A stretch of DNA of 64,000 nt from Erythrobacter sp. QSSC1-22B (GTDB taxonomy: Bacteria; Pseudomonadota; Alphaproteobacteria; Sphingomonadales; Sphingomonadaceae), in the NCBI RefSeq assembly GCF_001678665.1, contig NZ_LZRP01000002.1, positions 370,652-434,651 on the forward strand, read 5' to 3'. The notes under the pieces were generated by a model. The model made no database searches. It saw nothing but the letters and a program-made list of their open reading frames with translations, and was not told the DNA's origin. Below, piece by piece: positions 52,804 through 62,878 of this stretch (positions are counted from its first letter, which is position 1; the number at the start of each line of letters is the position of its first letter). A program made the position numbers and the translations under genes.

Positions 52804-53516
52804 ATGGCGTTGCTCAAACCCTTGTCGGTGCCGCAGACCCTGTCCCAGAAGCGGAAATAGAGCCCGTAATTGCAGCGGTATTCTTCGTGATGCCGCTGAT
52901 GGTGGCTGGCGGTTATCAGCCAACCTCCGAACCCCGAATGAACCAGCCGGCGCGGAAACATCTCCCAGCCCATGTGATTGGTCACCCCCATCACCGTCAT
53001 GATCCCGAGCACGAGGCCCAGCATGGCGACATGGATCGGGATCACGAACACCAGCAGCGGTATCACGAAGGCCCCGGTCAGCGCCTCGTAGGGGTGGAAG
53101 CTCATCGCCGCCCAGGCGGTCGGCGGACGGCTGGCGTGGTGGACCGCGTGCATCGAGCGGAACAGCCGCGGACGGTGCATCCAGCGGTGCGACCAATAGA
53201 ACCAGGTGTCGTGCGCGAACAGATAGAGCAGCACCGAGAGCGGCAGGTACCACAGCGGCAGGTCCTGCGAGCCGCTGTAGATCTGCGTCCAGCCGCGCTC
53301 CTGCCAGCCCCAGCCGACTATCCCGGCAGGAATCCCGTAGATCGCCGCCGATGCCAGCGACCAGAGGATCTCGCGGCGCATCTGCGGGCCGAGCTTGGCG
53401 TGGTATTCGGGCATCCGCCGTGTGGTCACCCAGGCGAAGAACCCGCTGGTCGCGAGATAGCGCAGCGCGACGATCAGCGTCATTGCGACGGTGGAGAGAA
53501 GGATGGCGGCGAGCAT
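52800..53516 (-). CDS. Sterol desaturase / fatty acid hydroxylase family protein
   Basis: 238 residues from ATG 53516. Four to five membrane segments and the diiron histidine clusters: HDTWFYWSHRWMH, HAVHHAS, and NHMGWE/SHHQRHHEEY. This superfamily hydroxylates or desaturates lipids. Pigment or hopanoid substrates are possible in this group but not shown by sequence. Coupled to the DUF2141 gene. Confidence 0.92.
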   Translation of the reverse strand: MLAAILLSTVAMTLIVALRYLATSGFFAWVTTRRMPEYHAKLGPQMRREILWSLASAAIYGIPAGIVGWGWQERGWTQIYSGSQDLPLWYLPLSVLLYLFAHDTWFYWSHRWMHRPRLFRSMHAVHHASRPPTAWAAMSFHPYEALTGAFVIPLLVFVIPIHVAMLGLVLGIMTVMGVTNHMGWEMFPRRLVHSGFGGWLITASHHQRHHEEYRCNYGLYFRFWDRVCGTDKGLSNAI

Positions 53517-53604
53517 GGCGGCCCCGCCTATGCCGCAATCCACCCGGGCAGGACAGGGTTTAGTGGTGCCCGAGCCGGTTGCTCACGGAGCCCCTTCGCT
53601 GCGG

Positions 53605-54123
53605 CTACTCGCTCTGGCCCCAGGGCGCGCAATCGGGATCACCCCCCACGGTCAGACGTCGCAGCGCGGCGCGCGCCAGCCGTTCGACCTCGACCTTGCG
53701 CCGTGCTGCGGCAAGCGGGTTCAGCGGGGCGGGGCGCAGGATTTCGGCGTCATAGCCATCGGCAACGATGATCCCGCAGCAATCGGGGCGGTAATCCGCG
53801 CTCTCGAGCGGTCCGCGATCCAGCGCGGGTGGCACCCCCCAGTAGAAGCGGTCGCAATGGTCGAGATAATCGGGCCATTTGCCATCGCCCAGCAGATCGC
53901 CGCGCTGGACCTTGATCTCGACGATGATCACGCGGCCCTTGGGGTCGACCCCCATCAGATCGGCGTGCCGGCCATTGCGCAGCGGCATTTCGGGCAGGCA
54001 CCAGATGTCGTTGCGCGCGAACAGCCGCGCGATTCCGCGACACACCGATTTGGCGGTCGCGGCCTCGGTGTCGAGGGCGGGGGTTGGCGAGCGGGTGAGT
54101 GCGGGGGCAAGCGATTCGGCCAT
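53605..54123 (-). CDS. mmcB: MmcB family DNA repair protein
   Basis: 172 residues from ATG 54123. PD-(D/E)XK nuclease-like core: RHADLMGVDPKGRVIIVEIKVQRGDLLGDGKW with Asp and Glu-x-Lys. MmcB was first linked to damage-induced mutagenesis in Caulobacter. No imuA, imuB or dnaE2 gene is nearby. The C-terminal 40 residues are basic. Confidence 0.88.
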   Translation of the reverse strand: MAESLAPALTRSPTPALDTEAATAKSVCRGIARLFARNDIWCLPEMPLRNGRHADLMGVDPKGRVIIVEIKVQRGDLLGDGKWPDYLDHCDRFYWGVPPALDRGPLESADYRPDCCGIIVADGYDAEILRPAPLNPLAAARRKVEVERLARAALRRLTVGGDPDCAPWGQSE

Positions 54124-54203
54124 GCCGCAGCGCTGGAACAAAAAGGCAACTTCGTCAAGCTCGCGGGAGCTGGCCCGCGGCTACGGGCCCTTCAGCCGGG
54201 CGC

Positions 54204-54635
54204 TTAGGCGGCGGCCAGCTCGGGCTCGACGAAGGCGCAGATCGCCTGCCGCGCGACGTGGAATTCGCGCCACAGCGTCAGCGCCGCGGCGGTGGTGTCG
54301 CGCCCCTCGTCGGCGGCGGCGATCAACGCGCGCAGGCCGGTCTGCATCACCAGCGTCAGGTCGTCGATCCCGTTGGCCACCGCATCGCAGCGCCAGCCCC
54401 CGGTTTGTGCCGCGCGCGCCGGAAGCGAGGCGATCGCGCCGACGGGGTTTTCGTGGGCCAGCTGGGCAAGCTGCGCCACCGCATCGGCGGCGTCGTGCAG
54501 CGCATCCCAGCGCGCAGCGAGATGCTGGGCGAGCTCGTCGGCGGGCGGTCCCTGCACCGCCGCCTGTCCTGCGTCGCCGAGCGGCGGCAGCATGGTGGCG
54601 TGGGCGAGGTCGAATTCATGGCGGAGCGCGTTCAT
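54204..54635 (-). CDS. Hypothetical helical protein
   Basis: 143 residues, Ala-rich and helical (QHLAARWDALHDAADAVAQLAQLAHE). No signal, no cysteine motif. AAGGG lies upstream of the GTG/ATG start; GTG 54638 is an alternative. No family recognised. It is the last backbone gene before the tRNA region. Confidence 0.65.
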   Translation of the reverse strand: MNALRHEFDLAHATMLPPLGDAGQAAVQGPPADELAQHLAARWDALHDAADAVAQLAQLAHENPVGAIASLPARAAQTGGWRCDAVANGIDDLTLVMQTGLRALIAAADEGRDTTAAALTLWREFHVARQAICAFVEPELAAA

Positions 54636-54762
54636 CACCCTTGCAGGGCTAGCCCCGCAAGCTTGCCAAATCGCTAACGCTGACCGCGGGGTAACCCCGC
54701 GATAAGCGCTGGCGCGAGCGGATACGCTTTGCTAGAGCGCCGCTCCACCGTCTGGCCAGCAT

Positions 54763-54804
<42 letters not shown>

Positions 54805-54868
54805 TGATGTCAAGGGTGGGTGTTGAAAAAGGAACGACGAAAGAGGAAGAATAAACAACGACTTACTA

Positions 54869-55692
<824 letters not shown>

Positions 55693-55712
55693 GCACCTGC
55701 GAATGCTTCCTT

Positions 55713-55749
55713 CTGGCATTGAATTCCATAGCCAGTTAGACGATGCTGG
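55713..55749. promoter_or_regulatory. Candidate operator in the yczE-yczR intergenic region
   Basis: CTGGC at 55713 and GCCAG at 55731 form an inverted pair, and the CCAG overlapping it pairs again with CTGG at 55746. MocR-type proteins often bind spaced repeats in the divergent region with the gene they control. By eye only. Confidence 0.4.
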
Positions 55750-55753
55750 CCTC

Positions 55754-57199
55754 ATGGCTACACGCATCATCAGCGCATCTTCCCTGTTGCGGCGTCTCGG
55801 CTCTTGGCGACAGGCGACTGTAGGCCCGGCTTACCAAGCTCTGGCGGTGGGGTTGCGTCTGCTCATCCTCGATGGCCGCCTGCCGCTTGCGGTGCGATTG
55901 CCAGGCGAGCGCAGCCTCGCGAAAGCGCTGGGGATCAGCCGTACCACGGTCAGCGCGGCGTTCGCGCAGCTCGAAAATGACGGCTTTGTGCAAAAGCATG
56001 AACGCTCGGGCGCGCTGACTGCGCTGCCTTCGGCATCGTCGCGCGGCGGCGCCCTGCTGACCCACGACCGGGAAAGCGGGGTGATCGACTTTGCGACCGC
56101 CACCATGCCCGCCGGACCGCAGGTTCACGCCGCTTACGCCAAGGCGCTCGCCGCGCTGCCCGCGTATTTCCCGGGACATGGCTACGAACCTTTGGGTTGC
56201 CGAGAGTTCCGTGAAGCGGTGGCGGAGCGTTATCGCCGTGAAGGACTCGCCACCTCCTGCAACCATGTGATGGCAACCCACGGCGCACAGAACGGCCTGG
56301 CGTTGTTGCTTCGAACATTCGTGCGTCCCCTCGACCGCGTGCTCATCGACCATCCCACTTATCCGAATGCCATCGACGCCATCCTTGCAGCAGGCTGTCG
56401 TCCGCTGCCGGTGCCCCTGACGCCATCGGGATGGGACGACGAAGCGATCATGGCGGCGATGCGCGGTGAAGCGCCCAGGCTGGCCTATATCATCGCAGAC
56501 CACCATAATCCCACGGGTCTGGTGATGCAGGCTACTACCCGCCAACGTCTGACGACCCAAGCGACAGGGAGCGACACGATCATCGTTTATGATGAAACGA
56601 TGCGGGATCTGTGGCTGGGCAACGAGCCAGGTTTCCCGAAACCGCAAGATGCGCATCACATTGTTAGACTTGGATCGATGAGCAAGAGTTTCTGGGGCGG
56701 ACTGAGGATTGGCTGGATCAGAGCGCATCCCGATCTGATCAAAAAGCTGGTAGAGGCCCGCGCTTCGCTCGATCTCGGTGTACCGATACTCGAGCAGCTC
56801 GCGGCCGCGGAGTTACTACTCGACGACGGTGGAGCGCTGGACGCGCGCCGCACGCTGTTGCGCGGCCGCTGCGATTACCTGCTAGGGATTGTGAGAGATG
56901 CGCTACCGAGCTGGCGGGCCCATCGGCCGGAGGGAGGGCTCTCTTTGTGGGCCGAATTGCCTCGGCCGATCGCCACAGGGCTTGGCGATAAGTGCGGAGA
57001 GCTGGGCTTGCATCTGGCAGCCGGACCGCGCTTCGGGATTGGCGGAGCGTTCGAGCGGTTTATTCGGCTTCCCTTCACCCTACCAGGAAAGGAGATGGCC
57101 CGCGCCGTCTCCATTCTCGCCAATGTCTACCGCCCCGACCATTCCACCGGACGACCCAACTATCGAAATAGGTCAAGAGATGTCGCGGACTTCTATTGA
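55754..57199 (+). CDS. MocR/GabR-type regulator with aminotransferase fold (YczR-like)
   Basis: 481 residues from ATG 55754 (MATRIISASSLL); the frame is open to 55691 but that stretch overlaps the yczE start. GntR winged helix at residues 25-90 (LPGERSLAKALGISRTTVSAAFAQLENDGFV). The aminotransferase-like domain has DHHNPTGLVM and the PLP Lys in RLGSMSKSFWGGLRIGWIR. It likely regulates the divergent yczE gene. Confidence 0.9.
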   Translation: MATRIISASSLLRRLGSWRQATVGPAYQALAVGLRLLILDGRLPLAVRLPGERSLAKALGISRTTVSAAFAQLENDGFVQKHERSGALTALPSASSRGGALLTHDRESGVIDFATATMPAGPQVHAAYAKALAALPAYFPGHGYEPLGCREFREAVAERYRREGLATSCNHVMATHGAQNGLALLLRTFVRPLDRVLIDHPTYPNAIDAILAAGCRPLPVPLTPSGWDDEAIMAAMRGEAPRLAYIIADHHNPTGLVMQATTRQRLTTQATGSDTIIVYDETMRDLWLGNEPGFPKPQDAHHIVRLGSMSKSFWGGLRIGWIRAHPDLIKKLVEARASLDLGVPILEQLAAAELLLDDGGALDARRTLLRGRCDYLLGIVRDALPSWRAHRPEGGLSLWAELPRPIATGLGDKCGELGLHLAAGPRFGIGGAFERFIRLPFTLPGKEMARAVSILANVYRPDHSTGRPNYRNRSRDVADFY

Positions 57200-57254
57200 T
57201 CAGCCCGCGGAGTGACCGAGTGGGACATCAAGCAAGGGCGCGGATAAAGCGGGT

Positions 57255-58694
57255 TCAAGGCCGAGTTTGTCTGAGCAATGTAACCGCCCGACGCAGATCG
57301 GTATCATCCAGACTGGCATAGCCCACGCGAAAGGCTTCGGGGGCGATCGCTGTATCGAGCACGAAGCGCGTTCCCGGTGCGACCGCCAGGCCGGCCTGCG
57401 CCGCTTTGCCCGCCCACGTTTCGGCGCTGAGATCGTCGCCCAGCCTCAACCAGATCGCCAAGCCGCCGGCTGGGATGTCGAACGAAACCGCTTCGCCGAG
57501 CTGCTGGTCGAGTTCGACGGCAAGGAAATCGCGCCGCGCCTTGTAAATTCTTCTGGCTTTGCGAGCATGGCGGCGCAGTTCGCCGTCGTCGATCAGATTG
57601 GCCAGCGCCTGTTCCAGCGGGAGATCACCTTGTCGGTCGATCGCCTCACGATGATCCGCCATTCGCTCAAGGAGAGCTGGCTTTGCCACCGCATAGCCAA
57701 TCCGCACGGCCGGGGCGAGCAGCTTGGATAGGGAGCCGACATAGACGACGGACAGTTCGGGATCGGCGCGCGCCGCGAGGGGCAATACCGGGCGGCCCTC
57801 GAAACGGCATTCGTGGTCGTAATCGTCTTCAAGAATTGCCAAGCCGTGCTGACGGGCGATTTGCAGGAGCCTAAGACGCCGGCCCGCACCCAGTGTTACT
57901 GTCGTCGGGTATTGATGATGCGGCGTGAGATAAACAGCCTTGAGGGCTGGCTCGCGTTCGGCGAGGCGGGCGAGATGCTCGACATCCAGACCCTGAGCGC
58001 CGACCGGTACGCCGATCACTCGCGCACCGGCTGCGCGGAAAGCGGACCAGGCGAGCGGATAGCCGGGCTCCTCGACCGCGATCGCCTGACCCGGTTCGAG
58101 AACGGCACCGGCAGCCAGAAAGAGCGCCATCTGGCTGCCGCGCGTCACCAGCACATTCTCCGGAGCGGCGGTCAATCCGCGTTCCTGCATCAGATAGTCG
58201 GCAAGAGACGTCCTCAGAGCGATGCTTCCGCGGGGATCGCCATAGCCGGAGCCGGAGAGAAAGGAGGGCGATATTAGCGCCCGGCGAAAGGCGCGCGCGA
58301 GTTCAACACCCGGCATGATCCTTGGGTCCGGAAGACCATCGGAAAGGTGCAGTAGTGGCCGTGTCGTCGCTTCTGATGCACCGCTATCGGCCGGGGCGCG
58401 GATATGTCTCTTGCCGTACGATGGTTTGGATTCAGAAAGATCGTCGGCAACGAAGGTTCCTCGCGACGGCTTGGCGACAAGCCAGCCCTGCAGCGTCAGC
58501 TCCTGATAGGCCGCATCGACGGTGTTACGGTTGAGTTTCAAACTCTTGGCGAGCGATCGCGTGCCCGGCAGGGCGTCTCCAGGTTTCAACCGACCACGCT
58601 CGATATCGCGTATGATGGAAGACGCAAGATTGATGAAGACCGGCTGTCCGCCGTCCTCCGACAATTCGATAGTGATTTTGCTGCCCTTGCCCAT
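57255..58694 (-). CDS. Second MocR/GabR-type transcriptional regulator
   Basis: 479 residues from ATG 58694, or 483 from ATG 58706. GntR domain (LPGTRSLAKSLKLNRNTVDAAYQELTLQGWL). Aminotransferase domain with LTPHHQYPTTVTLGAGRR, DDYDHECRF and PLP Lys in YVGSLSKLLAPAVRIGY. It is a different subgroup from the YczR-like gene. It is divergent from the thioredoxin-fold gene, with an inverted repeat covering its start. Confidence 0.93.
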   Translation of the reverse strand: MGKGSKITIELSEDGGQPVFINLASSIIRDIERGRLKPGDALPGTRSLAKSLKLNRNTVDAAYQELTLQGWLVAKPSRGTFVADDLSESKPSYGKRHIRAPADSGASEATTRPLLHLSDGLPDPRIMPGVELARAFRRALISPSFLSGSGYGDPRGSIALRTSLADYLMQERGLTAAPENVLVTRGSQMALFLAAGAVLEPGQAIAVEEPGYPLAWSAFRAAGARVIGVPVGAQGLDVEHLARLAEREPALKAVYLTPHHQYPTTVTLGAGRRLRLLQIARQHGLAILEDDYDHECRFEGRPVLPLAARADPELSVVYVGSLSKLLAPAVRIGYAVAKPALLERMADHREAIDRQGDLPLEQALANLIDDGELRRHARKARRIYKARRDFLAVELDQQLGEAVSFDIPAGGLAIWLRLGDDLSAETWAGKAAQAGLAVAPGTRFVLDTAIAPEAFRVGYASLDDTDLRRAVTLLRQTRP

Positions 58695-58742
58695 CCGGCC
58701 TACCATGATTCTTATAACTGGCTCTTTTTAATAGGCCGGATG
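58692..58742. promoter_or_regulatory. Perfect 11-bp inverted repeat over divergent MocR promoter
   Basis: CATCCGGCCTA at 58692-58702 and TAGGCCGGATG at 58732-58742 are exact inverted copies, 29 bases apart. The left arm includes the MocR ATG. The AT-rich spacer has TTATAA and TTTTTAAT, fit for promoters. This is a strong candidate for a MocR operator. Confidence 0.6.
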
Positions 58743-58809
58743 ACGGGTATTTCATAGTGTGCGCCTTGCAGCGATCCCGCTGCGGCGGAGGAATGAAGGA
58801 GTATTCGAG

Positions 58810-59046
58810 ATGGCCAAGAAAGCAATTTTCTACCACGCAGGTTGCCCGGTCTGCGTCGATGCGGAGCGCCGCTTCGCGGAGGCACTGGATGCCGGCAAGT
58901 ACGATGTCGAAGTGGTCCACCTCGGCGAGGATAAAGGCCGCATCGGTGAAGCCGAGAAAGCGGGTGTCAAGTCCGTTCCCGCCATGGTTATCGACGGAGC
59001 GGCCTATCACATCAATCACGGTGCCGATTTGTCGGCGCTGCGCTGA
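58810..59046 (+). CDS. Thioredoxin/glutaredoxin-like small protein
   Basis: 78 residues from ATG 58810; AAGGAG lies about 10 bases upstream. The fold opens with KKAIFYHAGCPVCVDAERRF (redox CPVC) and the cis-Pro segment SVPAMVIDG. Too short for thioredoxin and closer to glutaredoxin-like NrdH/DsbA-mini proteins. First gene of the MocR#2-linked set. Confidence 0.85.
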   Translation: MAKKAIFYHAGCPVCVDAERRFAEALDAGKYDVEVVHLGEDKGRIGEAEKAGVKSVPAMVIDGAAYHINHGADLSALR

Positions 59047-59072
59047 CCGGGTGCCAAGGCGGGGAAAGACTT

Positions 59073-59777
59073 TTGCTGAAAACGGCAGTTGCGATACGGC
59101 ACATTGATTTCGAGGATCTGGGCACCTTTGAAGCCGTTTTGGCGAGCGCCGGTTACAAGATCCACTATTACGATGTGGGCGTGCATGATCTCTGGACGCT
59201 CGACCCGCTCCTGACTGAATTGCTTATCGTGCTCGGGGGGCCGATCGGTGTTTATGAGACGAGTGCCTATCCGTTCCTCGCCGAGGAAATCAATCTTTTG
59301 CGAACCCGTCTTGCCGAGAATCGTCCGACTCTTGGCATCTGTCTTGGTGCGCAACAGATTGCAATCGCGCTGGACGCAGGAGTCTCTCCGATGGCCGAAA
59401 AGGAGATCGGCTTTTCAGAACTTTCGTTAACCGAGTCCGGACGCAAAAGCCCGCTGCGTCATTTGAGTGACGTGCCGGTGCTGCACTGGCATGGCGACAC
59501 TTTCGCAATGCCGGAAGGGGCGGAGGCTCTCGCGGCGACGCCGCATTGCCGAAATCAGGCATTCGCGCTTGGTTCCAACATTCTCGCCGTTCAGTTCCAC
59601 CCCGAGGTCAACGCTTGCACCGGTCTGGAACGCTGGTTCATCGGCCATACTGTCGAGCTTGCCGCCGCCGGTATTGATCCGCGCAACCTGCGCGACGATT
59701 GTGCTCGCGTCGGTCCCGCGCTTCGCGAGGCAGCACGGCGCATGTTCTCTGAATGGCTGGATGGACTCGAGCGATGA
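59073..59777 (+). CDS. Class I glutamine amidotransferase-like protein
   Basis: 234 residues from TTG 59073. Class I GATase triad: Cys in LGICLGAQQIA, His and Glu in AVQFHPEVN. LLIVLGGPIGVYET precedes. This matches the stand-alone GMP-synthase-like GATase group, whose acceptors are varied. It ends in ATGA overlapping the MOSC gene. Confidence 0.9.
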   Translation: MLKTAVAIRHIDFEDLGTFEAVLASAGYKIHYYDVGVHDLWTLDPLLTELLIVLGGPIGVYETSAYPFLAEEINLLRTRLAENRPTLGICLGAQQIAIALDAGVSPMAEKEIGFSELSLTESGRKSPLRHLSDVPVLHWHGDTFAMPEGAEALAATPHCRNQAFALGSNILAVQFHPEVNACTGLERWFIGHTVELAAAGIDPRNLRDDCARVGPALREAARRMFSEWLDGLER

Positions 59778-60490
59778 CCGTCCACCTCGATCATCTGCTG
59801 ATCGGTCAGGTCGCGCCGCTCGGCGATCGGGGCGCGCCGAGCGGCATCGACAAGCATTGCGTCGACGGGCGACTGTTGCTGGGCCGGGAAGGCCTTGAAG
59901 GCGACGCCCAGGGTGACAGAAAACACCATGGCGGACCGGACAAGGCCGTTCACCACTATCCGTTCGAGCATTATCCGTTCTGGCGCGAGGAGATCGGCGA
60001 TGTTCCTCTCCTTGCCCGGCCTGGAGCGTTCGGAGAAAACATGTCCACTACCGGCCTGGACGAGGCCAAGGTCGCGATCGGCGATATCTTCGGGCTCGGC
60101 GATGCCCTGATCGAGGTGTCGCAGGGGCGTCAGCCCTGCTGGAAGCTCAACGCCCGGTTTGGCGTTCCCGACATGGCGATACGGGTGCAGAAGACGGGCC
60201 GCACCGGCTGGTATTATAGGGTGTTGGAAGAAGGCAGCGTCGCGCCTGGCGACGAATTGCGTCTCATCGATCGCCGCTCGCCGGAATGGCCGCTCCGCCG
60301 TTTGTGGCGCACGCTTTATGTCGATCCCCTCAACCATGACGAACTCGCCGCGATGGCGGCGCTCGCCCATCTACCCGAGAACTGGCGGCACTATGCGGAA
60401 CGGCGCCTGGAAACCCGGACCGTCGAGGATTGGTCGCGGCGGCTCAAAGGGGACTCCGCTGGCGCTGAGCCAGCTATTGACGAACCATGA
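59774..60490 (+). CDS. MOSC domain protein (YiiM-like)
   Basis: 238 residues from ATG 59774, overlapping the GATase stop. MOSC domain motifs: GDAQGDRKHHGGPDKAVHHYP, PGAFGENMSTTGLDE and the Cys in SQGRQPCWKLNARFG. MOSC proteins bind molybdenum cofactor or act in N-hydroxylated base reduction (YiiM). The C-terminal helical part is as in YiiM. A Mo-dependent reductase role is possible. Confidence 0.9.
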   Translation: MTVHLDHLLIGQVAPLGDRGAPSGIDKHCVDGRLLLGREGLEGDAQGDRKHHGGPDKAVHHYPFEHYPFWREEIGDVPLLARPGAFGENMSTTGLDEAKVAIGDIFGLGDALIEVSQGRQPCWKLNARFGVPDMAIRVQKTGRTGWYYRVLEEGSVAPGDELRLIDRRSPEWPLRRLWRTLYVDPLNHDELAAMAALAHLPENWRHYAERRLETRTVEDWSRRLKGDSAGAEPAIDEP

Positions 60491-60503
60491 AAGGGGGCTC
60501 GAT

Positions 60504-61063
60504 TTGAATTCTTTGACCGACCTTCCTGCGAACTTGCCACTTCCCATTGATGACGGAGCTTGCGATGGACTCCAAGGGAGGGTTTTGCCGACCATATGCC
60601 TCCCATCGACCGCTGGCCGCTTGGTCGGGTTGCACGATTTACCACCGGGCCGCACCATCATCTATTGCTACCCCATGACCGGGATGCCAGATAAGCCACT
60701 ATCAGATGGTGGGACGCCATTCCCGGTGCATGCGGTTGCACGCCGCAATCCTGTTCCTTTCGAAACCATCGCGCCGAACTTAAGGCACTTGGAGCGGGCG
60801 TGTTCGGGATCAGCACGCAGTCTTCAGACTATCAACGCGAGATGGTGACACGATTGCACCTTCCGTTCGAAGTTCTCAGCGACCAGAACCTTCGTTTTGC
60901 CCAAGCCCTCGATCTTCCAACATTCGAAGTCGCGGGAATGGAGCTTATCAAGCGTCTCACGCTCATCGCGCGTGGCGGCGCAATCGAGCATGTTTTCTAT
61001 CCAGTTTTCCCGCCGGATCAAAGCGCCGACGAGGTTGTAGATTGGTTACGGCAAGCTGACTGA
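60504..61063 (+). pseudogene. Peroxiredoxin gene with one frame break
   Basis: The first part from TTG 60504 reads a peroxiredoxin N-terminus (PGRTIIYCYPMTGMPDKPL) to DG near base 60709. The next frame continues WDAIPGACGCTPQSC with the active-site Cys region and then KALGAGVFGISTQSSDYQ to the end at 61063. A missing G (GATGGGTGGG read as GATGGTGGG) restores one frame of about 186 residues. It follows the MOSC gene by 13 bases. Confidence 0.75.
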
Positions 61064-61090
61064 TGCCCTTGATCTCTGTGCAGCGTCGAA

Positions 61091-61435
61091 TTGCGTTTCA
61101 ACGAACAGCTGGAAGTGGAAGTCTTCCGCGTCCTTCACCGGAACTACATCGACCGTCTTCGCGACGGTAGGGGCTTATTTGTGAACGATATCGACCTAGT
61201 GCCACGATGCAACGTGGCTCTGGCCTTGGAAGCATGGGACGATGCAACCCAGATCAAGCTTAGTATAGAACACGCTCTCGGTGACCTGTTGGAGCGGGTG
61301 GTCCTGCCAGAAACCGGAACTGCAGGTCAGGTAGGGCTACGGCAGTTCGTTGGGCTCGCACCCCTCGTCGGACCCGAAGCTGAACTTGACGTGCGCGGCT
61401 TCGTACGCGAGTTTGTTCTGGACTCGCCTCGGTGA
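61091..61435 (+). CDS. Hypothetical protein coupled to DMT exporter
   Basis: 114 residues from TTG 61091. No family recognised; composition is protein-like (RVLHRNYIDRLRDGRGLFVND). Its stop overlaps the exporter GTG (GTGA), which supports real translation. It could be a remnant. Confidence 0.4.
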   Translation: MRFNEQLEVEVFRVLHRNYIDRLRDGRGLFVNDIDLVPRCNVALALEAWDDATQIKLSIEHALGDLLERVVLPETGTAGQVGLRQFVGLAPLVGPEAELDVRGFVREFVLDSPR

Positions 61436-62316
61436 CGACGCGGCGAGACCTCATTCCCGGGCTTGGCCTGACATTCCTTGGCGTGCTCGCGTTCAGCCTC
61501 ACACTGCCGATGACGCGTTTGGCGATCACAGCGCTCGAACCGGCACAGGTCGCGCTTTGGCGCGTCCTCGTGGCCGCCGCACTTGCCACGACCATCCTCG
61601 TAGCCTTCAGGCCCTCTCGCCCCCAAGGAGGGCAATGGGCATATATAGCCGCCTGTGCCATGGGGACCGTGTTTGGATTTCCATTCTTTACAACTCTAGG
61701 CATGCAGAGCGTGTCGGCCAGTCACGGGGCGGTCGTTGTTGGCCTTTTGCCTCTGGCTACAGCCGTCTGCGGCGTCGTAATAGGCAACGAGCGACCATCC
61801 TTGGTGTTCTGGGCTGCGGCGGTCGCGGGCACCGTACTGACACTCGTGTTTGTGCTGCGGCAGGCAGAAGAAGGGCTGGCCTTCGGGCACGTCTGGCTGC
61901 TGCTTGCCATCATCGCGGCAGCGATAGGATACGCCTATGGGGGACTGGCTGCACGTACGCTTAAGGGCTGGTCCGTCGCTTGCTGGGCCCTCGTGGTGAG
62001 CCTACCCATCCTTATACCTCTTGGCTTCCTGGTGCCCTCGCCTCCGCTGGGCACACCGATTCCCGCCCTTGCAGCCTTCGCCTATCTCGCCGTGATCTCT
62101 CAACTCGTAGGGTTCTTCGCCTTTTACCGCGGACTGGCTCTAGCCGGGATTGCCCGGGCCTCGCAGGTGCAACTGCTCCAGCTGTTCTTGACGATCGGCT
62201 TTGCGACGACGCTATTCGGCGAGACCTGGGACGGCGAGGTAATCACGTTCGGTGCGTTTGTCATCATAGCCGTCGCGGTAGGAACCCGCGCGCGGATCAA
62301 AACCCCCGCACATTAG
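61432..62316 (+). CDS. EamA/DMT superfamily transporter
   Basis: 294 residues from GTG 61432. Ten hydrophobic segments in two EamA repeats; first repeat has LTFLGVLAFSLTLPMTRLAITALEPAQVALWRVL and the second AAIGYAYGGLAARTLKGWSVACWALV. Exports metabolites or amino acids; substrate unknown. Confidence 0.9.
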   Translation: MTTRRDLIPGLGLTFLGVLAFSLTLPMTRLAITALEPAQVALWRVLVAAALATTILVAFRPSRPQGGQWAYIAACAMGTVFGFPFFTTLGMQSVSASHGAVVVGLLPLATAVCGVVIGNERPSLVFWAAAVAGTVLTLVFVLRQAEEGLAFGHVWLLLAIIAAAIGYAYGGLAARTLKGWSVACWALVVSLPILIPLGFLVPSPPLGTPIPALAAFAYLAVISQLVGFFAFYRGLALAGIARASQVQLLQLFLTIGFATTLFGETWDGEVITFGAFVIIAVAVGTRARIKTPAH

Positions 62317-62434
62317 CACCTTATTTCGATAGCCACTTTTGCTGTGAACGATGCCCTTCATGCCTGCGGCGCGCATGCCGAAACCGGCCGTTGGCGCGGT
62401 TCTCTCAACCTGCGCTTCGAAAATGTCGCTTCTC

Positions 62435-62454
62435 GCAAATAAGATCTTATTTGC
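62435..62454. repeat. Perfect 20-bp palindrome
   Basis: GCAAATAAGATCTTATTTGC is self-complementary over all 20 bases. It lies just beyond the point where the alpha/beta hydrolase remnant loses similarity. Confidence 0.8.
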
Positions 62455-62460
62455 CCCTTG

Positions 62461-62654
62461 GGGCTCGGTCGCGAGGCTGCTTTGCCCGTAATCGCGAATG
62501 TCAACGGCGATCGTACGAAACTGGCCGGCGAGCGTTCCACGAACCTGGCTCCAGAGGCCCCGATCGGCGGAGGTGCCGACGATGACGAGTAACGGTGAGC
62601 CTTCGCCATCACGTCGTACGCGAGGTTGACGGTACTGTCGCGAGCATGAGGCAT
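62461..62654 (-). pseudogene. Alpha/beta hydrolase N-terminal fragment, frameshifted
   Basis: From ATG 62654 the sequence reads MPHARDSTVNLAYDVM, then needs one extra G (GTGATGGGC seen as GTGATGGC) to read GEGSPLLVIVGTSADRG, LWSQVRGTLAGQF and VDIRDYGQSSLATEP. That is the first 60 residues of an alpha/beta hydrolase. The nucleophile domain is missing. Confidence 0.65.
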
Positions 62655-62678
62655 GTTTGAACTCCGGGGGACGACAAA

Positions 62679-62819
62679 TCAGGATTGATGGTCGCGGACA
62701 AACTTGTGCGTGAGCCCCGGGGCCTCGATGCGACGATGGGCCTCCGCACCGTCGGCGAGCGGCAGCACCGCCTCAATCTCGGGGGCGATCGTCCCGTCGC
62801 CGACGTGAAGCGCTTTATC
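62679..62819 (-). pseudogene. C-terminal fragment of zinc-type oxidoreductase
   Basis: A 46-residue frame ends IEAVLPLADGAEAHRRIE...HKFVRDHQS. It matches the C-terminus of medium-chain (quinone oxidoreductase-like) dehydrogenases, where LxxAxEAHRxLE precedes the last strand. The upstream part is missing. Confidence 0.6.
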
Positions 62820-62878
62820 TTAACGGGCAGCTTCTTGCCGTTCGTACGGCGTTAAGGGTTCGATTATGATCCGACAGA

